64,000 bases of DNA, from the NCBI GenBank assembly GCA_964475835.1, contig CAYYYL010000008.1, positions 1-64,000 of the forward strand. The letters are read 5' to 3'. The notes under the pieces were generated by a model. It was not told where the DNA came from. It saw only the letters and a list, made by a program, of their open reading frames with translations, and did no database searches. Positions 1 to 8,412 of the stretch are shown here, in pieces; position 1 is the stretch's first letter; every line of letters starts with the position of its first letter. The position numbers and the translations under genes were made by a program. The stretch is from JABDCI01 sp964475835 (lineage in GTDB: Bacteria > Verrucomicrobiota > Verrucomicrobiia > JABWAM01).

Positions 1-207
1 CAAGCGTTCCACGCCCACCCGACGTCGAGTCCTCCAGGCACGGACAAGCCGCCAGCAAATCCACAAAAGAAGCAACCCTCCCAGGATGGACACCCCCTTG
101 ATCCAGAGCGGCGTGATATGAATCGGGCCATGAATGTCCCGGATATCATCCGTGGGAACAGCAGCCCACGACAGGAGAGGTTGCAGCAGAGAGAACATCA
201 TGATCAT
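1..207 (-). CDS. membrane protein, DUF4381-like (5' part only)
   Basis: The gene runs off the left edge; only its first 69 codons are present. The start ATG overlaps the stop of the DUF58 gene (ATGA at 204-207), so the two are translationally coupled. A hydrophobic N-terminus resembling a signal sequence is followed by the stretch DDIRDIHGPI, then a strong transmembrane segment (about residues 37-53) and a basic stop-transfer region (RLVRAWRTRRR). A short 'DIH.P' periplasmic stretch before one membrane helix, directly after MoxR and DUF58 genes, is typical of DUF4381-type proteins that precede BatA/BatB-like vWA proteins. The family call is inference from this pattern and context. Confidence 0.6.
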   Translation of the reverse strand, partial: MIMMFSLLQPLLSWAAVPTDDIRDIHGPIHITPLWIKGVSILGGLLLLWICWRLVRAWRTRRRVGVERL

Positions 208-1094
208 CTCCGATGGGCTCGGACGGAAAAAAACTGGACCAATGCCGGCATGTAGGGCTGATCCGTTCTCACCGGAAGCACATCCACCCCGGAGCTGCGC
301 AATTCCCGCTCCAGTTTCTGGATGCGGGCTTCGGCAAGGTCGGCGAATCGGCGACGGATGGCTGCATCCCCGGTGTGGATTTCCAACTGCTCGCCGGTCT
401 CGGAGTCCTCAATGGTAAGAAGCCCGATCGAAGGGAGTTCACGCTCCTTCGGATCGCTTACGGGAACGGCAATCAAATCATGACGTCGTGCCGCCATCTG
501 AAGGCCGCGTTGAAATCCACCCGCATGAAAATCGGAAATCAAAAAAACCACAGACCTCCGTGCAATCACCTTGTTTGCGAAATCCAGCGCGCGGGCCAGA
601 TGAGTGCCACGTTGGCGTGGCTGGAAGAAGAGAATCTCACGCACCACCCGCAACACATGCCGTCGCCCCTTCCGCGGGGGGATGTAGCATTCGATCTGAT
701 CACTGAACAGAATCAGGGCCACCTTGTCGTTGTTACGAATGGCGGAATAGGCGAGCACGCTCGCAAGCTCCGCTGAAAGCTGCCTTTTGCTTTGTTGGGA
801 TGACCCGAAGTTCCCCGAAGCGCTGACGTCCACAAGGAGAACGATGGTCAACTCCCGCTCCTCCGTGAATTTTTTGACAAAAGGCCGTCCGGTTCGGGCG
901 GTGACATTCCAGTCGATCGTTCGAACCTCGTCCCCCGGGGAATATTCACGCACCTCCTCAAAATTCATTCCCCTTCCCTTGAAAACAGAATGGTACTGGC
1001 CCGCCAGGGCATCCGTCACCAGACGCTTCGTGCGGATCTCAATCTGACGCACCTTGCTGAGGATTTCTTTGGTCTGACTGGGGTTCATAACCAT
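204..1094 (-). CDS. DUF58 domain protein (vWA-like, MoxR-associated)
   Basis: A 296-residue cytoplasmic protein of the DUF58 family, which partners MoxR AAA+ ATPases. The diagnostic block YSPGDEVRTIDWNV lies at about residues 51-64. It is followed by a vWA-like fold with the metal-site motif DVSAS at 89-93 and a later SDFHAGG stretch. Length is normal for the family. It lies 64 bp downstream of moxR on the same strand and overlaps the next gene by four bases, so the three form one operon. Such systems are thought to assist folding or metal insertion in membrane or periplasmic complexes; the client here cannot be told from sequence. Confidence 0.9.
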   Translation of the reverse strand: MVMNPSQTKEILSKVRQIEIRTKRLVTDALAGQYHSVFKGRGMNFEEVREYSPGDEVRTIDWNVTARTGRPFVKKFTEERELTIVLLVDVSASGNFGSSQQSKRQLSAELASVLAYSAIRNNDKVALILFSDQIECYIPPRKGRRHVLRVVREILFFQPRQRGTHLARALDFANKVIARRSVVFLISDFHAGGFQRGLQMAARRHDLIAVPVSDPKERELPSIGLLTIEDSETGEQLEIHTGDAAIRRRFADLAEARIQKLERELRSSGVDVLPVRTDQPYMPALVQFFSVRAHRR

Positions 1095-1105
1095 TTGCTT
1101 TGATG

Positions 1106-1152
1106 GAGCACCGATCTGCGAGCGCCGAACCGGCGGTCACCACCCGCCGCTA
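1106..1152. repeat. dispersed GC-rich palindromic repeat, copy 1
   Basis: The gap between moxR and the DUF58 gene holds a GC-rich inverted-repeat sequence. Read on the minus strand it begins GTAGCGGCGG and ends GATCGGTGCTC. The same ends frame the element downstream of hppA at 16359-16424, with GTGACCGCCG shared in the middle. This copy is shorter. It may fold in the transcript and affect moxR/DUF58 expression, but nothing shows that directly. Confidence 0.55.
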
Positions 1153-1158
1153 CAAATT

Positions 1159-2148
1159 TCATGGAACGGGAACCGCATCGAATATCTTTCGAATGATATC
1201 CTCGCTCCTCATATTCTCGGCTTCTGCTTCATAACTGATGGTGACGCGGTGACGGAGCACGTCCATCCCGATGGTCTTGACGTCCTGGGGTGTCACATAC
1301 CCACGTCCCTGAAGATACGCCCACGCCTTTGCAGCGAGGGTCAGATAGATGGTGGCACGTGGGGATGCCCCGTAGAGGACATATCCATTCAAATCGAGTT
1401 TGTAGGCCTTCGGATCGCGTGTGGCCAGGACGAGGTCCACAATGTAGTCCTTCACCTTGTCGTCCATGTAGATCGTGTTGACGATATTCCTGGCTTCCAG
1501 AATATGAGAGGCGTCCACTACCGGATTTACATGGGTCTTCGGCGCCGTCGTGGCCATGGCATCCAGAATGGCCCGCTCTTCATTCCGATTGGGGTAACCG
1601 ATTTGCAACTTGAGCATGAATCGATCCACCTGCGCCTCTGGCAGAGGATAGGTCCCCTCCTGTTCAATCGGATTTTGAGTGGCAAGAACCAGAAAAGGAT
1701 CGGGCAAAGCGTAGGTCTCCTCGCCAAGCGTCACCTGCCGCTCCTGCATCGCTTCAAGGAGGGCGCTCTGTACTTTCGCCGGGGCACGGTTGATTTCATC
1801 GGCGAGGACCAGATTGCTGAAAATGGGCCCGTGCTTGGTCCGGAATCCCCCATCGACAGGGTTGTAAATGAGAGTGCCCACGATGTCTGCGGGCAACATG
1901 TCCGGCGTGAACTGAAGGCGCTGAAACTTGGTCTGAATCGCCGCAGCCAGGGTTTTCAGGGACAACGTCTTGGCAAGTCCAGGAACACCCTCCAGAAGCA
2001 GGTGCCCGTTCGCAATCAACCCCACCAGCAAACGGTCCACCAGATACTTTTGACCGATGATGACACGGCCGATCTCCTGCTGCAAAACCGGCACCCAGGA
2101 CGAGGAACGCTGCACGGATTCATTGATGGCTTGGATGCTTGTATTCAT
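1159..2148 (-). CDS. MoxR family AAA+ ATPase
   Basis: A 329-residue single-domain AAA+ ATPase. Walker A is GVPGLAKT at 54-61, Walker B is LVLADE at 113-118 followed by INRAPAKVQSALLEAMQE, and a sensor-1 region (ATQNPIEQEGTYPLPEAQ) and arginine-finger/lid region follow. These are hallmark MoxR motifs and the length is typical. MoxR ATPases act as chaperones for assembly of cofactor-containing or membrane-associated complexes together with DUF58 and vWA proteins, as in the genes that follow. The start is the ATG ahead of NTSIQAINES; about 118 bp separate it from queE upstream. Confidence 0.95.
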   Translation of the reverse strand: MNTSIQAINESVQRSSSWVPVLQQEIGRVIIGQKYLVDRLLVGLIANGHLLLEGVPGLAKTLSLKTLAAAIQTKFQRLQFTPDMLPADIVGTLIYNPVDGGFRTKHGPIFSNLVLADEINRAPAKVQSALLEAMQERQVTLGEETYALPDPFLVLATQNPIEQEGTYPLPEAQVDRFMLKLQIGYPNRNEERAILDAMATTAPKTHVNPVVDASHILEARNIVNTIYMDDKVKDYIVDLVLATRDPKAYKLDLNGYVLYGASPRATIYLTLAAKAWAYLQGRGYVTPQDVKTIGMDVLRHRVTISYEAEAENMRSEDIIRKIFDAVPVP

Positions 2149-2266
2149 AGTTGGTCGGAATGGGAAAAATGGGCTGACATTACCCTACGCGATTTCGCTT
2201 AAATGAGGATTAAATCAGGATTAAAAAAATTTTAATCTCCCGGAGATAGAGCGCCACCAGTCCATG

Positions 2267-2953
2267 CTAGACACCCTTGCGAGTGGGCTCCCATACGTAT
2301 TTATGCATCTGGAGTTGGAAACGAACAGGAACACGTGATTGGAGTATCCATTCCACGAGAATCCTCGGCTCCAACCCTGCGTGCCCCGCTGTCTGTCCTG
2401 CTGCCGGGGCGGTCGTGAAAGCCGGGCTGAAAAGCACACTCCCCACCCGATTTACAAGCCCATGCTGTCCGACCTGGGAACAGGCCCATTCAAAGTCCTC
2501 CCTCGATCCGATGACAAACTTCACCTCATCGCTCGGGCGCAAATGCTGTAGATTGGAGAAGAGGTTTCGTCCACACTCCCCACTCGAGGGGCATTTCAAA
2601 TCCACAATGCGATGGACACGGGAATCGATCCCGGAAATGTCATGCGCGCCACTGGTTTCAATCAACACCGTCCTGCCTGAATCGCAAAGCCGGGTCATCA
2701 ACGGGTGAACCCCCTTCTGAAGGAGGGGTTCGCCCCCTGTGATTTCCACAAGCTCGCACTCCAGGGCTTTCACCTTTTCGAGAATATCCTCCCCACACAT
2801 GCGGTTTCCTCCGGTGAAGGCATAGGCGGAATCGCAGTAGTGGCATCGCAAATCACATCCGGTGAGACGAATGAAGGTGCAAGGCAGTCCCGCAAAGGTG
2901 GATTCACCCTGAATGCTGCGATAGATTTCGGTGATCTGGATGGAAAAATTCAA
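2267..2953 (-). CDS. queE: 7-carboxy-7-deazaguanine synthase (radical SAM)
   Basis: QueE makes 7-carboxy-7-deazaguanine from 6-carboxytetrahydropterin on the way to queuosine. The N-terminal block TEIYRSIQGES precedes the cluster-binding CxxxCxxC (C33, C37, C40 in TGCDLRCHYC). The SAM-binding EITGGEPLLQ follows at about residue 71 and the C-terminus ends with the usual RFQLQMHKYVW. At 228 residues it is family-sized. No other queuosine gene is in the window. It lies about 33 bp downstream of the vWA gene and upstream of moxR, so co-transcription with either is possible. Confidence 0.93.
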   Translation of the reverse strand: MNFSIQITEIYRSIQGESTFAGLPCTFIRLTGCDLRCHYCDSAYAFTGGNRMCGEDILEKVKALECELVEITGGEPLLQKGVHPLMTRLCDSGRTVLIETSGAHDISGIDSRVHRIVDLKCPSSGECGRNLFSNLQHLRPSDEVKFVIGSREDFEWACSQVGQHGLVNRVGSVLFSPAFTTAPAAGQTAGHAGLEPRILVEWILQSRVPVRFQLQMHKYVWEPTRKGV

Positions 2954-2986
2954 GATTCAAGATCTCCGACATCCACAACGCGCTGA

Positions 2987-4771
2987 TTAAAAGTAGGGCA
3001 CTTCGACATGGTACTCTTCGCTCAGGGTTCGGACTTCCTTAAGAATTTCATCCCGATTTCCACGCCCACGGGTCATCTTGCCCAGAAGATCATAAATACG
3101 TTGCCGGGCCCAGGTGGCAGGAAGGGTCTCGGGTCCATTGGGCACCTTGGGAACGGGAAGCTCGACGAGAAGTTCCCGGGTTTCCGTCTGACTCTCCCCC
3201 AGAAGTTGGAGACTCACCTTGCCCGTCTGGCCTGGCACATAGCGTCCAAAGAGAAAGAGAGGGCTGTCCTGATAAAGATGGGGGAGGCTTTGAGGATAGA
3301 TCTGATCCGCATCCACCCCCGCGAAACGGGACCGAAGGTCGAGAAATAAAGGGTTCCGAACCTGTCCCACCAAATGATCAAAAATGGGACGCGAGCCCTC
3401 CACCTTTGCAGAGTATCTCAACCACCCCTGGTTGCAGTAGGATAGCAGATCGAGGAGAAAGTTATTGGCGTCCTGGCCACTTCCAAGGGTGAAGATGGAA
3501 ATCCTGTCCTGATTATTCTCTGAAAAGTCGCTGATGATCTGGGTGCTGTCGATCACTCCTTTCGTTGGAACGCCGTCACTCATGAGAATCGCCAGACCGA
3601 CACGTCCCTTTTCCCTGGGATATTGGAGCAAAGGAGCAAGCCCGTCATAGAGATCTGTCACCCCTCCCGTATCCAGATGCTCAAGCCATGATTTGACCTC
3701 TCCCAAGGGAGGATTGCTTGCAGAAATCCAATCCGACCTGAAGGCGACAAGTCGATCCCGAAAGGCCAACACCTTGAACCGGTCCTCCGGATTCAAATGC
3801 CCGATTGCAGCCTGAATCGTCTGAACATAGGAGGCAAGGCGGGGGGCTCCGATGCTGCTGGAGATATCCATCACGAAGAACACATCCTTCGGAATGACGG
3901 TCAACTGCTTGCTGGGTTTCGCGGTGATGCGGACCAGAAAGTATCCCTCGGGTACGCCCTTCGATCCCGGACGTTCGAAGTTGAAAAACTCCACGTTCAA
4001 AAAGGGATTCAGGGACTCAAAACGATGCTTTAACACCGGTTTGTCCTCCAGACCTTGAGGGGCCTGGGAGGAATTATCCGGAGTCTTCGGGACCTGCGAA
4101 ACCACCGGGGGCAATCCCCCCTGGGGGCCGAAAAAATCCTCGATCCGGCCCGATCCCCCGGCGATGGCACCTGATTTGGAAACATAGGGGCCACGATTTG
4201 GCCCGACAACAGGTTGCGTGGGGGGCGCCATTTCCTCCTCGCTTCCCGATTTGGGAACCACGGGCGCTCCAGGTGTGGGCAGAATGGGCCGCCCCGCTCC
4301 GGCATTCCTCAATTCCTTCTGCAATTGCTGCTCCCGTACGGACTTCAACTCCTGCTCCAGCTGGGACCGGCTTTCAAGCGAGGGCTTATCCCCGATTTCA
4401 AGAGATGGGACCGGTTTCTCCTGTGGAATTCTTGGCGCACCGGCTGGCAGCGTGGGTGAGGAGGGGGTCTGGGACAGCAATTCTGCAAAGGTTCGTTTTT
4501 CCTCGGAAGGCATCAGGGAGGAGCGGTCCGTCGTCACCACAGGAGCCCGCTGGGTGGTTTGCTCCAGTTTCGGAGCAAGCCATTTGGAATCGATCTCCAC
4601 CCGCTCGAGCTTGAACTTCCTCAACCTCAATTTTTCCTCGGAGGGGAGGATTGTCTGGGGAAGAAAGGTTCGCTGAAACCAGAAAAACAGGGCGGCATGG
4701 ACCACCAACGATCCAAGCATGGCCACGAAAAACCAGTATCCAAGCCGGGTTTTTCGCTCCGCAGTCTTCAC
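2987..4771 (-). CDS. membrane-anchored vWA domain protein
   Basis: About 594 residues from the GTG at 4771, chosen because it overlaps the aguA stop (GTGA at 4768-4771) and has a GGGAGGGCGAG ribosome binding site; an in-frame ATG at 4810 is possible. One N-terminal transmembrane segment (YWFFVAMLGSLVVHAALFFWF) precedes a Pro- and charge-rich linker of about 230 residues. A vWA domain follows with a complete metal-ion site: DISSS (about 302-306), a conserved Thr in GGVTDLYDG and Asp in LMSDG. The layout resembles BatA/TonB-like envelope proteins. The binding partner is unknown, and the link to agmatine metabolism is positional only. Confidence 0.75.
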   Translation of the reverse strand: MKTAERKTRLGYWFFVAMLGSLVVHAALFFWFQRTFLPQTILPSEEKLRLRKFKLERVEIDSKWLAPKLEQTTQRAPVVTTDRSSLMPSEEKRTFAELLSQTPSSPTLPAGAPRIPQEKPVPSLEIGDKPSLESRSQLEQELKSVREQQLQKELRNAGAGRPILPTPGAPVVPKSGSEEEMAPPTQPVVGPNRGPYVSKSGAIAGGSGRIEDFFGPQGGLPPVVSQVPKTPDNSSQAPQGLEDKPVLKHRFESLNPFLNVEFFNFERPGSKGVPEGYFLVRITAKPSKQLTVIPKDVFFVMDISSSIGAPRLASYVQTIQAAIGHLNPEDRFKVLAFRDRLVAFRSDWISASNPPLGEVKSWLEHLDTGGVTDLYDGLAPLLQYPREKGRVGLAILMSDGVPTKGVIDSTQIISDFSENNQDRISIFTLGSGQDANNFLLDLLSYCNQGWLRYSAKVEGSRPIFDHLVGQVRNPLFLDLRSRFAGVDADQIYPQSLPHLYQDSPLFLFGRYVPGQTGKVSLQLLGESQTETRELLVELPVPKVPNGPETLPATWARQRIYDLLGKMTRGRGNRDEILKEVRTLSEEYHVEVPYF

Positions 4772-5835
4772 CTCGCCCTCCCCCCTGCGGGTTGCTGCTG
4801 GGTGACGCAATGAAAGGCGCCAAGTCCCCAGATCAAGTCGATGCAGGAAATGGGAACCACCTTCCTTTCCGGAAACAATCCCTGAAGGGTGTTTTGAGCC
4901 ACCCGATCATTCGGATGATCATAGACCGGCAACAGCACTACCTTGTTGGCGATGTAAAAATTGGCGTAACTCGCCGGAAGACGCTGGCCGTCATACTCCA
5001 CCACTCCCGGCATAGGCAGGGTCACGATGCGAAACGGCCTGCCATCCTGGTCTTTCATTGTTTGAAGGCGCTTCAAATTCTCCTGCAAACGCCCGTGGTT
5101 GATATCGGAGGGATCATCCTCCACCACGGTGACGATGGTGCCCTCATCCACAAAGCGCGTCAAATCATCCACATGCCCATCCGTGTCATCCCCTTCGATC
5201 CCATCCCCCAGCCAGAGAATGTTCGAAACGTTCAGATAATCCCGGAGATATTGTTCGATCTGGGTCTTGGAAAGATGGGGGTTCCGATTTTTGTTCAAAA
5301 GACAGCTTTCCGTCGTCAGCAGGGTCCCCTTCCCGTTCACCTCCAGCGCCCCACCCTCCATGACAATTCCCGGGCTGAAAAGAGGAAGCTGGAGAAACTT
5401 CGCCACATGCTGGGGCACGGCGTCGTCCAGATCACAGGGCGGGTACTTCCCACCCCAGGCATTGTAGTTCCAGTCCACCACAGCAAGCCCCCCCATGGCG
5501 TCATTCACCACGAAAATGGGACCGTGATCCCGACACCAAGGTTCGTATGCGGGAAATCGATGCAGATGAACCCGTCTCCCAATTTCCACTCCACCGCGCG
5601 TTAAATGAAATCGAATCTCCGTCTCCTGTTCATCATCAAAAACATTCACATGCACATGCTCGTCGGCACTGAGGATCCGGCACATGGCAACCCAATAGTC
5701 GGGGATGCGATCAAACCGATCCGGAAAACTGATCCCGTCCCGTCGGGGCCATGTCAACCAGGTGGCGTCGTGCATCTCCCACTCTGCAGGCATGCGATAG
5801 CCGAGCTGGGAAGGAGTTGAAGAAGCGGATTTCAC
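4768..5835 (-). CDS. aguA: agmatine deiminase
   Basis: Hydrolyses agmatine to N-carbamoylputrescine in polyamine synthesis. The 355-residue protein shows the PAD_porph family pattern: WLTWPRR near the N-terminus, EPWCRDHGPIF, WNYNAWGGKY, an EGGALEVNGKG block, GDDTDGHVDD, and the catalytic cysteine (about C343) in the C-terminal AFHCVTQQQP. Length is typical. AguB, which acts next in the pathway, lies 74 bp upstream on the same strand, so the two form a complete agmatine-to-putrescine route. The stop overlaps the GTG of the vWA gene. Confidence 0.95.
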   Translation of the reverse strand: MKSASSTPSQLGYRMPAEWEMHDATWLTWPRRDGISFPDRFDRIPDYWVAMCRILSADEHVHVNVFDDEQETEIRFHLTRGGVEIGRRVHLHRFPAYEPWCRDHGPIFVVNDAMGGLAVVDWNYNAWGGKYPPCDLDDAVPQHVAKFLQLPLFSPGIVMEGGALEVNGKGTLLTTESCLLNKNRNPHLSKTQIEQYLRDYLNVSNILWLGDGIEGDDTDGHVDDLTRFVDEGTIVTVVEDDPSDINHGRLQENLKRLQTMKDQDGRPFRIVTLPMPGVVEYDGQRLPASYANFYIANKVVLLPVYDHPNDRVAQNTLQGLFPERKVVPISCIDLIWGLGAFHCVTQQQPAGGRAR

Positions 5836-5841
5836 TTTTAG

Positions 5842-5905
5842 ACAGGATTTACAGGATGGACAGGATGCGATTCAGGAATCTTGTGAATCCTGTCCATCCT
5901 GTCCC
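5842..5905. repeat. inverted repeat between aguB and aguA
   Basis: Exact 16-bp arms (5851-5866, ACAGGATGGACAGGAT, and its complement at 5887-5902) flank a 20-bp loop. The left arm is preceded by another ACAGGATT unit at 5842-5849, so it is also a short direct repeat. It fills the whole aguB-aguA gap. A stable hairpin in this position could attenuate read-through or protect mRNA. Similar ACAGGAT-type repeats occur in many environmental genomes. Confidence 0.75.
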
Positions 5906-5909
5906 ACAA

Positions 5910-6824
5910 TCAATCCTCCTCATCCAGATAGCGCCTGGTGATCCCTTGATAGGCATCGATGCGGCGGTCGCGCAAAAAAGGCCAGTGGGTGCGCGTCAGA
6001 TCCACTTTCGCCAGATCCACCTCGACCACTAAAATCTCCTCATTTCGGACATCCGCTTTTGCCATGATTTCGCCGGATGTGTTCGCCACAAAACTCTGTC
6101 CGAAAAACTCAATGCCGTCGCCTCCGACCGGTTTCTCGTGTCCGACACGGTTGACCACAACCACATAACACCCATTCGCCACGGCATGCGACCGCTGAAT
6201 GGTCTCCCACGCCGAGTGCTGGGCCTTCCCATACTTCGCCTTCTCCTTCGGATGCCATCCGATGGCGGTGGGGTAAAAAAGAATCTCAGCCCCCTGCAGC
6301 GCCGTGAGGCGGGCCGCCTCCGGATACCACTGATCCCAACAAACAAGCACTCCGATCCTTCCATATTTCGTCGTCCAGGCCTTGAAACCCAGATCCCCCG
6401 GGGCGAAATAAAACTTCTCGTAGTAAAGTGGATCGTCCGGAATGTGCATTTTCCGGTACTTGCCCAGGTAGGTGCCATCCGCATCCATGACGGCAGCGGT
6501 GTTGTGATAGAGTCCCTCCGCGCGTTTCTCAAAAAGCGAGGCGATGATGACCACCTTCAACCTCTTCGCCACCTTGCAAAGCGCCTTCGTACTGGGTCCG
6601 GGAATGGGCTCGGCGAGTTTGAAATAGTCGTGATCCTCGATCTGACAAAAATATTCGGAACAGAACAGTTCCTGCAGGCACACAATCTTCGCGCCCTTTT
6701 TTGCTGCGACCTCGACCCGTTGAATCGCCTTCTTAAGATTCACGCGGGGATCCGCGTCACAACGCATCTGAATGAGGCCGATCTTCACTTTGCGTGAAGA
6801 AGGAGAGGATGACTTCGCCATCAT
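5910..6824 (-). CDS. aguB: N-carbamoylputrescine amidase
   Basis: Nitrilase-superfamily amidase that cleaves N-carbamoylputrescine to putrescine. The catalytic triad is visible: Glu52 (LQELF), Lys125 (KYRKMHIP) and Cys162 (LVCWDQWYPE). The AguB subfamily features SEYFCQ and DPLYYEKFYFAPGD are present, and the 304-residue length is normal. It lies directly before aguA. The N-terminal ten residues (Ser-rich) are not conserved and the true start could be a few codons later. Confidence 0.94.
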   Translation of the reverse strand: MMAKSSSPSSRKVKIGLIQMRCDADPRVNLKKAIQRVEVAAKKGAKIVCLQELFCSEYFCQIEDHDYFKLAEPIPGPSTKALCKVAKRLKVVIIASLFEKRAEGLYHNTAAVMDADGTYLGKYRKMHIPDDPLYYEKFYFAPGDLGFKAWTTKYGRIGVLVCWDQWYPEAARLTALQGAEILFYPTAIGWHPKEKAKYGKAQHSAWETIQRSHAVANGCYVVVVNRVGHEKPVGGDGIEFFGQSFVANTSGEIMAKADVRNEEILVVEVDLAKVDLTRTHWPFLRDRRIDAYQGITRRYLDEED

Positions 6825-6954
6825 CTTTTCGTCGCAGAAAGCACTGGTATTCGCAAGCGAAGAAAGGAAAGCGCCTGTCGGAAAGAAGCATGCATGATGG
6901 CTTGCATTTCATGAATGGGTTCCACACTTTACCCAGTCTCCCGTCTCCTTCTGC

Positions 6955-7914
6955 TTATGCCCTCGGATGAAACGCCTTGTAGGCACGTTGAAGCTGGTTC
7001 CGATCCACATGGGTATAAATCTGGGTGGTTTCGATGCTGGAATGCCCCAGCATCTCCTGAATGATGCGCAGATCCGCGCCTCCGGCCAACAGATGGGTGG
7101 CAAAGGAATGACGTAGCATGTGCGGAGTGATCCGTTTCTGCAATTTGGCTCGGGATGCCAATCGCCGGATCGTCAGGGAAAGGGTCTCCCGGCTGATCCC
7201 CGTGGTTCCCTTCTTCGACTGGCTGCGCCGATCCTCCCCATGCAGGCTCAGAAAAAAGCAGGGATTGTCCGGAGCCTTTGGAGATTTCGGACGCACGTCC
7301 TGAAGATAGCGCTTCATCCATCCCAAGGCCTCCGCCCCCACGGGAACCACCCGTTGTTTGTTCCCCTTGCCCACGACCCGCAAAACCCCCAGATCCCACT
7401 GGATCTCATTCAGTTTGAGGGACGCCATTTCGGCGAGACGCAGGCCGGAGGCATAAAAAAGCTCGATCACCGTCCTGTCACGAATTCCCAGATCTGTCTG
7501 AAGATCAGCCGCACGGATCAATTGCTCGATTTCAGAGGGATCGAGGGCATGGGGCAGACTCTCCCATCGGCGTGGCAAGTCAAGGGACGGCGTGAGGTCG
7601 GCCATCGATCCCACTCCATGAGCGTATTTCACGAATGCACGAAGCGATGCCATGGCGATATAGATCGTGTTGATGTGGACGTCGTCCTCCTTGAGTTTCA
7701 TCAGCCATGCCTGAACATCCTCCGCCTTTACCTCCATCCACGAGGCGCGCCCCACCTCCCGCACAAATTCCACGAAGACGTTCAAATGACGTGAATAGGT
7801 GCGGGCCGTCAGAGGTGACTGCCCCTTCTCCAGCTGGACATGGGTAAGAAACTCCGAAACACGCTCCGTCAGGGCATCTGGGACTGGCGACTCCCGCTGG
7901 GAATGTGATTTCAT
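6955..7914 (-). CDS. xerD: tyrosine recombinase XerC/XerD
   Basis: A 319-residue site-specific recombinase with an N-terminal SAM-like core-binding domain (about 13-100) and a C-terminal catalytic domain. The catalytic residues are all present: Arg159 (ASGLRLAEM), His265 and Arg268 (HMLRHSFATHLL), His291 (LGHSS) and the nucleophile Tyr300 (IYTHVD). The C-terminal FHPRA end resembles XerD more than XerC, but only one paralogue is in the window, so the C/D choice is tentative. The neighbours are metabolic genes, not prophage or integron genes, which fits a chromosome-dimer resolution role. 130 bp without a gene separate it from aguB. Confidence 0.88.
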   Translation of the reverse strand: MKSHSQRESPVPDALTERVSEFLTHVQLEKGQSPLTARTYSRHLNVFVEFVREVGRASWMEVKAEDVQAWLMKLKEDDVHINTIYIAMASLRAFVKYAHGVGSMADLTPSLDLPRRWESLPHALDPSEIEQLIRAADLQTDLGIRDRTVIELFYASGLRLAEMASLKLNEIQWDLGVLRVVGKGNKQRVVPVGAEALGWMKRYLQDVRPKSPKAPDNPCFFLSLHGEDRRSQSKKGTTGISRETLSLTIRRLASRAKLQKRITPHMLRHSFATHLLAGGADLRIIQEMLGHSSIETTQIYTHVDRNQLQRAYKAFHPRA

Positions 7915-7924
7915 ATGAACGGAA

Positions 7925-8010
7925 GAGATCCCTCGCTACGCTCGGGATGACAGAAAAATTGAATGATAGAATAACACCAGACTGTCATCCCGAGCGTAGC
8001 GAGGGATCTC
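7925..8010. repeat. inverted pair of 29-bp palindromic repeats (copies A and B)
   Basis: Copy A (7925-7953, begins GAGATCCCTCGC and ends GGGATGACAG) and copy B (7982-8010) are exact reverse complements, separated by 28 bp. Copy B overlaps the 3' end of the GIY-YIG gene and provides its last residues (RDPSLRSG) and stop codon. Two more copies lie upstream of the gene at 8287-8369. Confidence 0.9.
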
Positions 8011-8284
8011 TTGTTTGAAACAAATTTGTAAAAATCGGATTAAACGACTGAATCATATCAATCTTCTTCGAACGTCTCCATGCTTTGATCTGTTTTTCAC
8101 GTTCAATCGCAGTGCGGATATCCTGAAATTCTTCAAACCACACCAATCTCGTAACCCGATATTTTTGAGTGAAACCGGGTACCTGCATCGACTGATGTTC
8201 CAGCACCCTTCTCTCCAGATCATTCGTCAGTCCGACATAAAGGACTCTGGAACGGCTACTCATGATATAAACAAAATACCTCAT
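7985..8284 (-). CDS. GIY-YIG family nuclease, small single-domain
   Basis: A 99-residue protein of the UPF0213/YhbQ-like GIY-YIG family. The motif halves appear as FVYIMSS and LYVGLTNDLERRVLEH, with the conserved Arg (R26 region) and a downstream Glu in IEREKQIKAWRRSKK. Its ribosome binding site (GAGG eight bases before the ATG) lies inside repeat copy C, and its C-terminal eight or so residues and stop are encoded by repeat copy B. The gene therefore fits exactly between two inverted repeat pairs. The function of these small nucleases is poorly known; a role in moving or maintaining the flanking repeats is a hypothesis. Confidence 0.88.
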   Translation of the reverse strand: MRYFVYIMSSRSRVLYVGLTNDLERRVLEHQSMQVPGFTQKYRVTRLVWFEEFQDIRTAIEREKQIKAWRRSKKIDMIQSFNPIFTNLFQTRDPSLRSG

Positions 8285-8286
8285 AA

Positions 8287-8369
8287 GAGATTCCTCGCTT
8301 CGCTCGGAATGACAGATCCTATACGAGGATGATTACATCGCCGTCATCCCGAGCATAGCGAGGGATCTC
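8287..8369. repeat. inverted pair of palindromic repeats (copies C and D)
   Basis: Copy C (8287-8315) has the same 29-bp pattern as copy A with a few changes (GAGATTCCTCGCTTCGCTCGG at its start), and copy D (8341-8369) is the inverse form with one or two changes. The gap between them is 25 bp. Copy C lies immediately upstream of the GIY-YIG start codon and contains its Shine-Dalgarno sequence. The arrangement around the gene is A-forward, B-inverse, gene, C-forward, D-inverse. Confidence 0.88.
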
Positions 8370-8412
8370 TCCAAATGACACCTTAGGATTTTAACGATGT
8401 CAATGGTGCGAA

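Noticed and set aside
6955..8369. Xer recombinase plus repeats as an integron, prophage or att site
   Set aside because: The recombinase looks like chromosomal XerC/XerD, its neighbours are housekeeping genes, and the repeats are grouped around the GIY-YIG gene, not around the recombinase ends.
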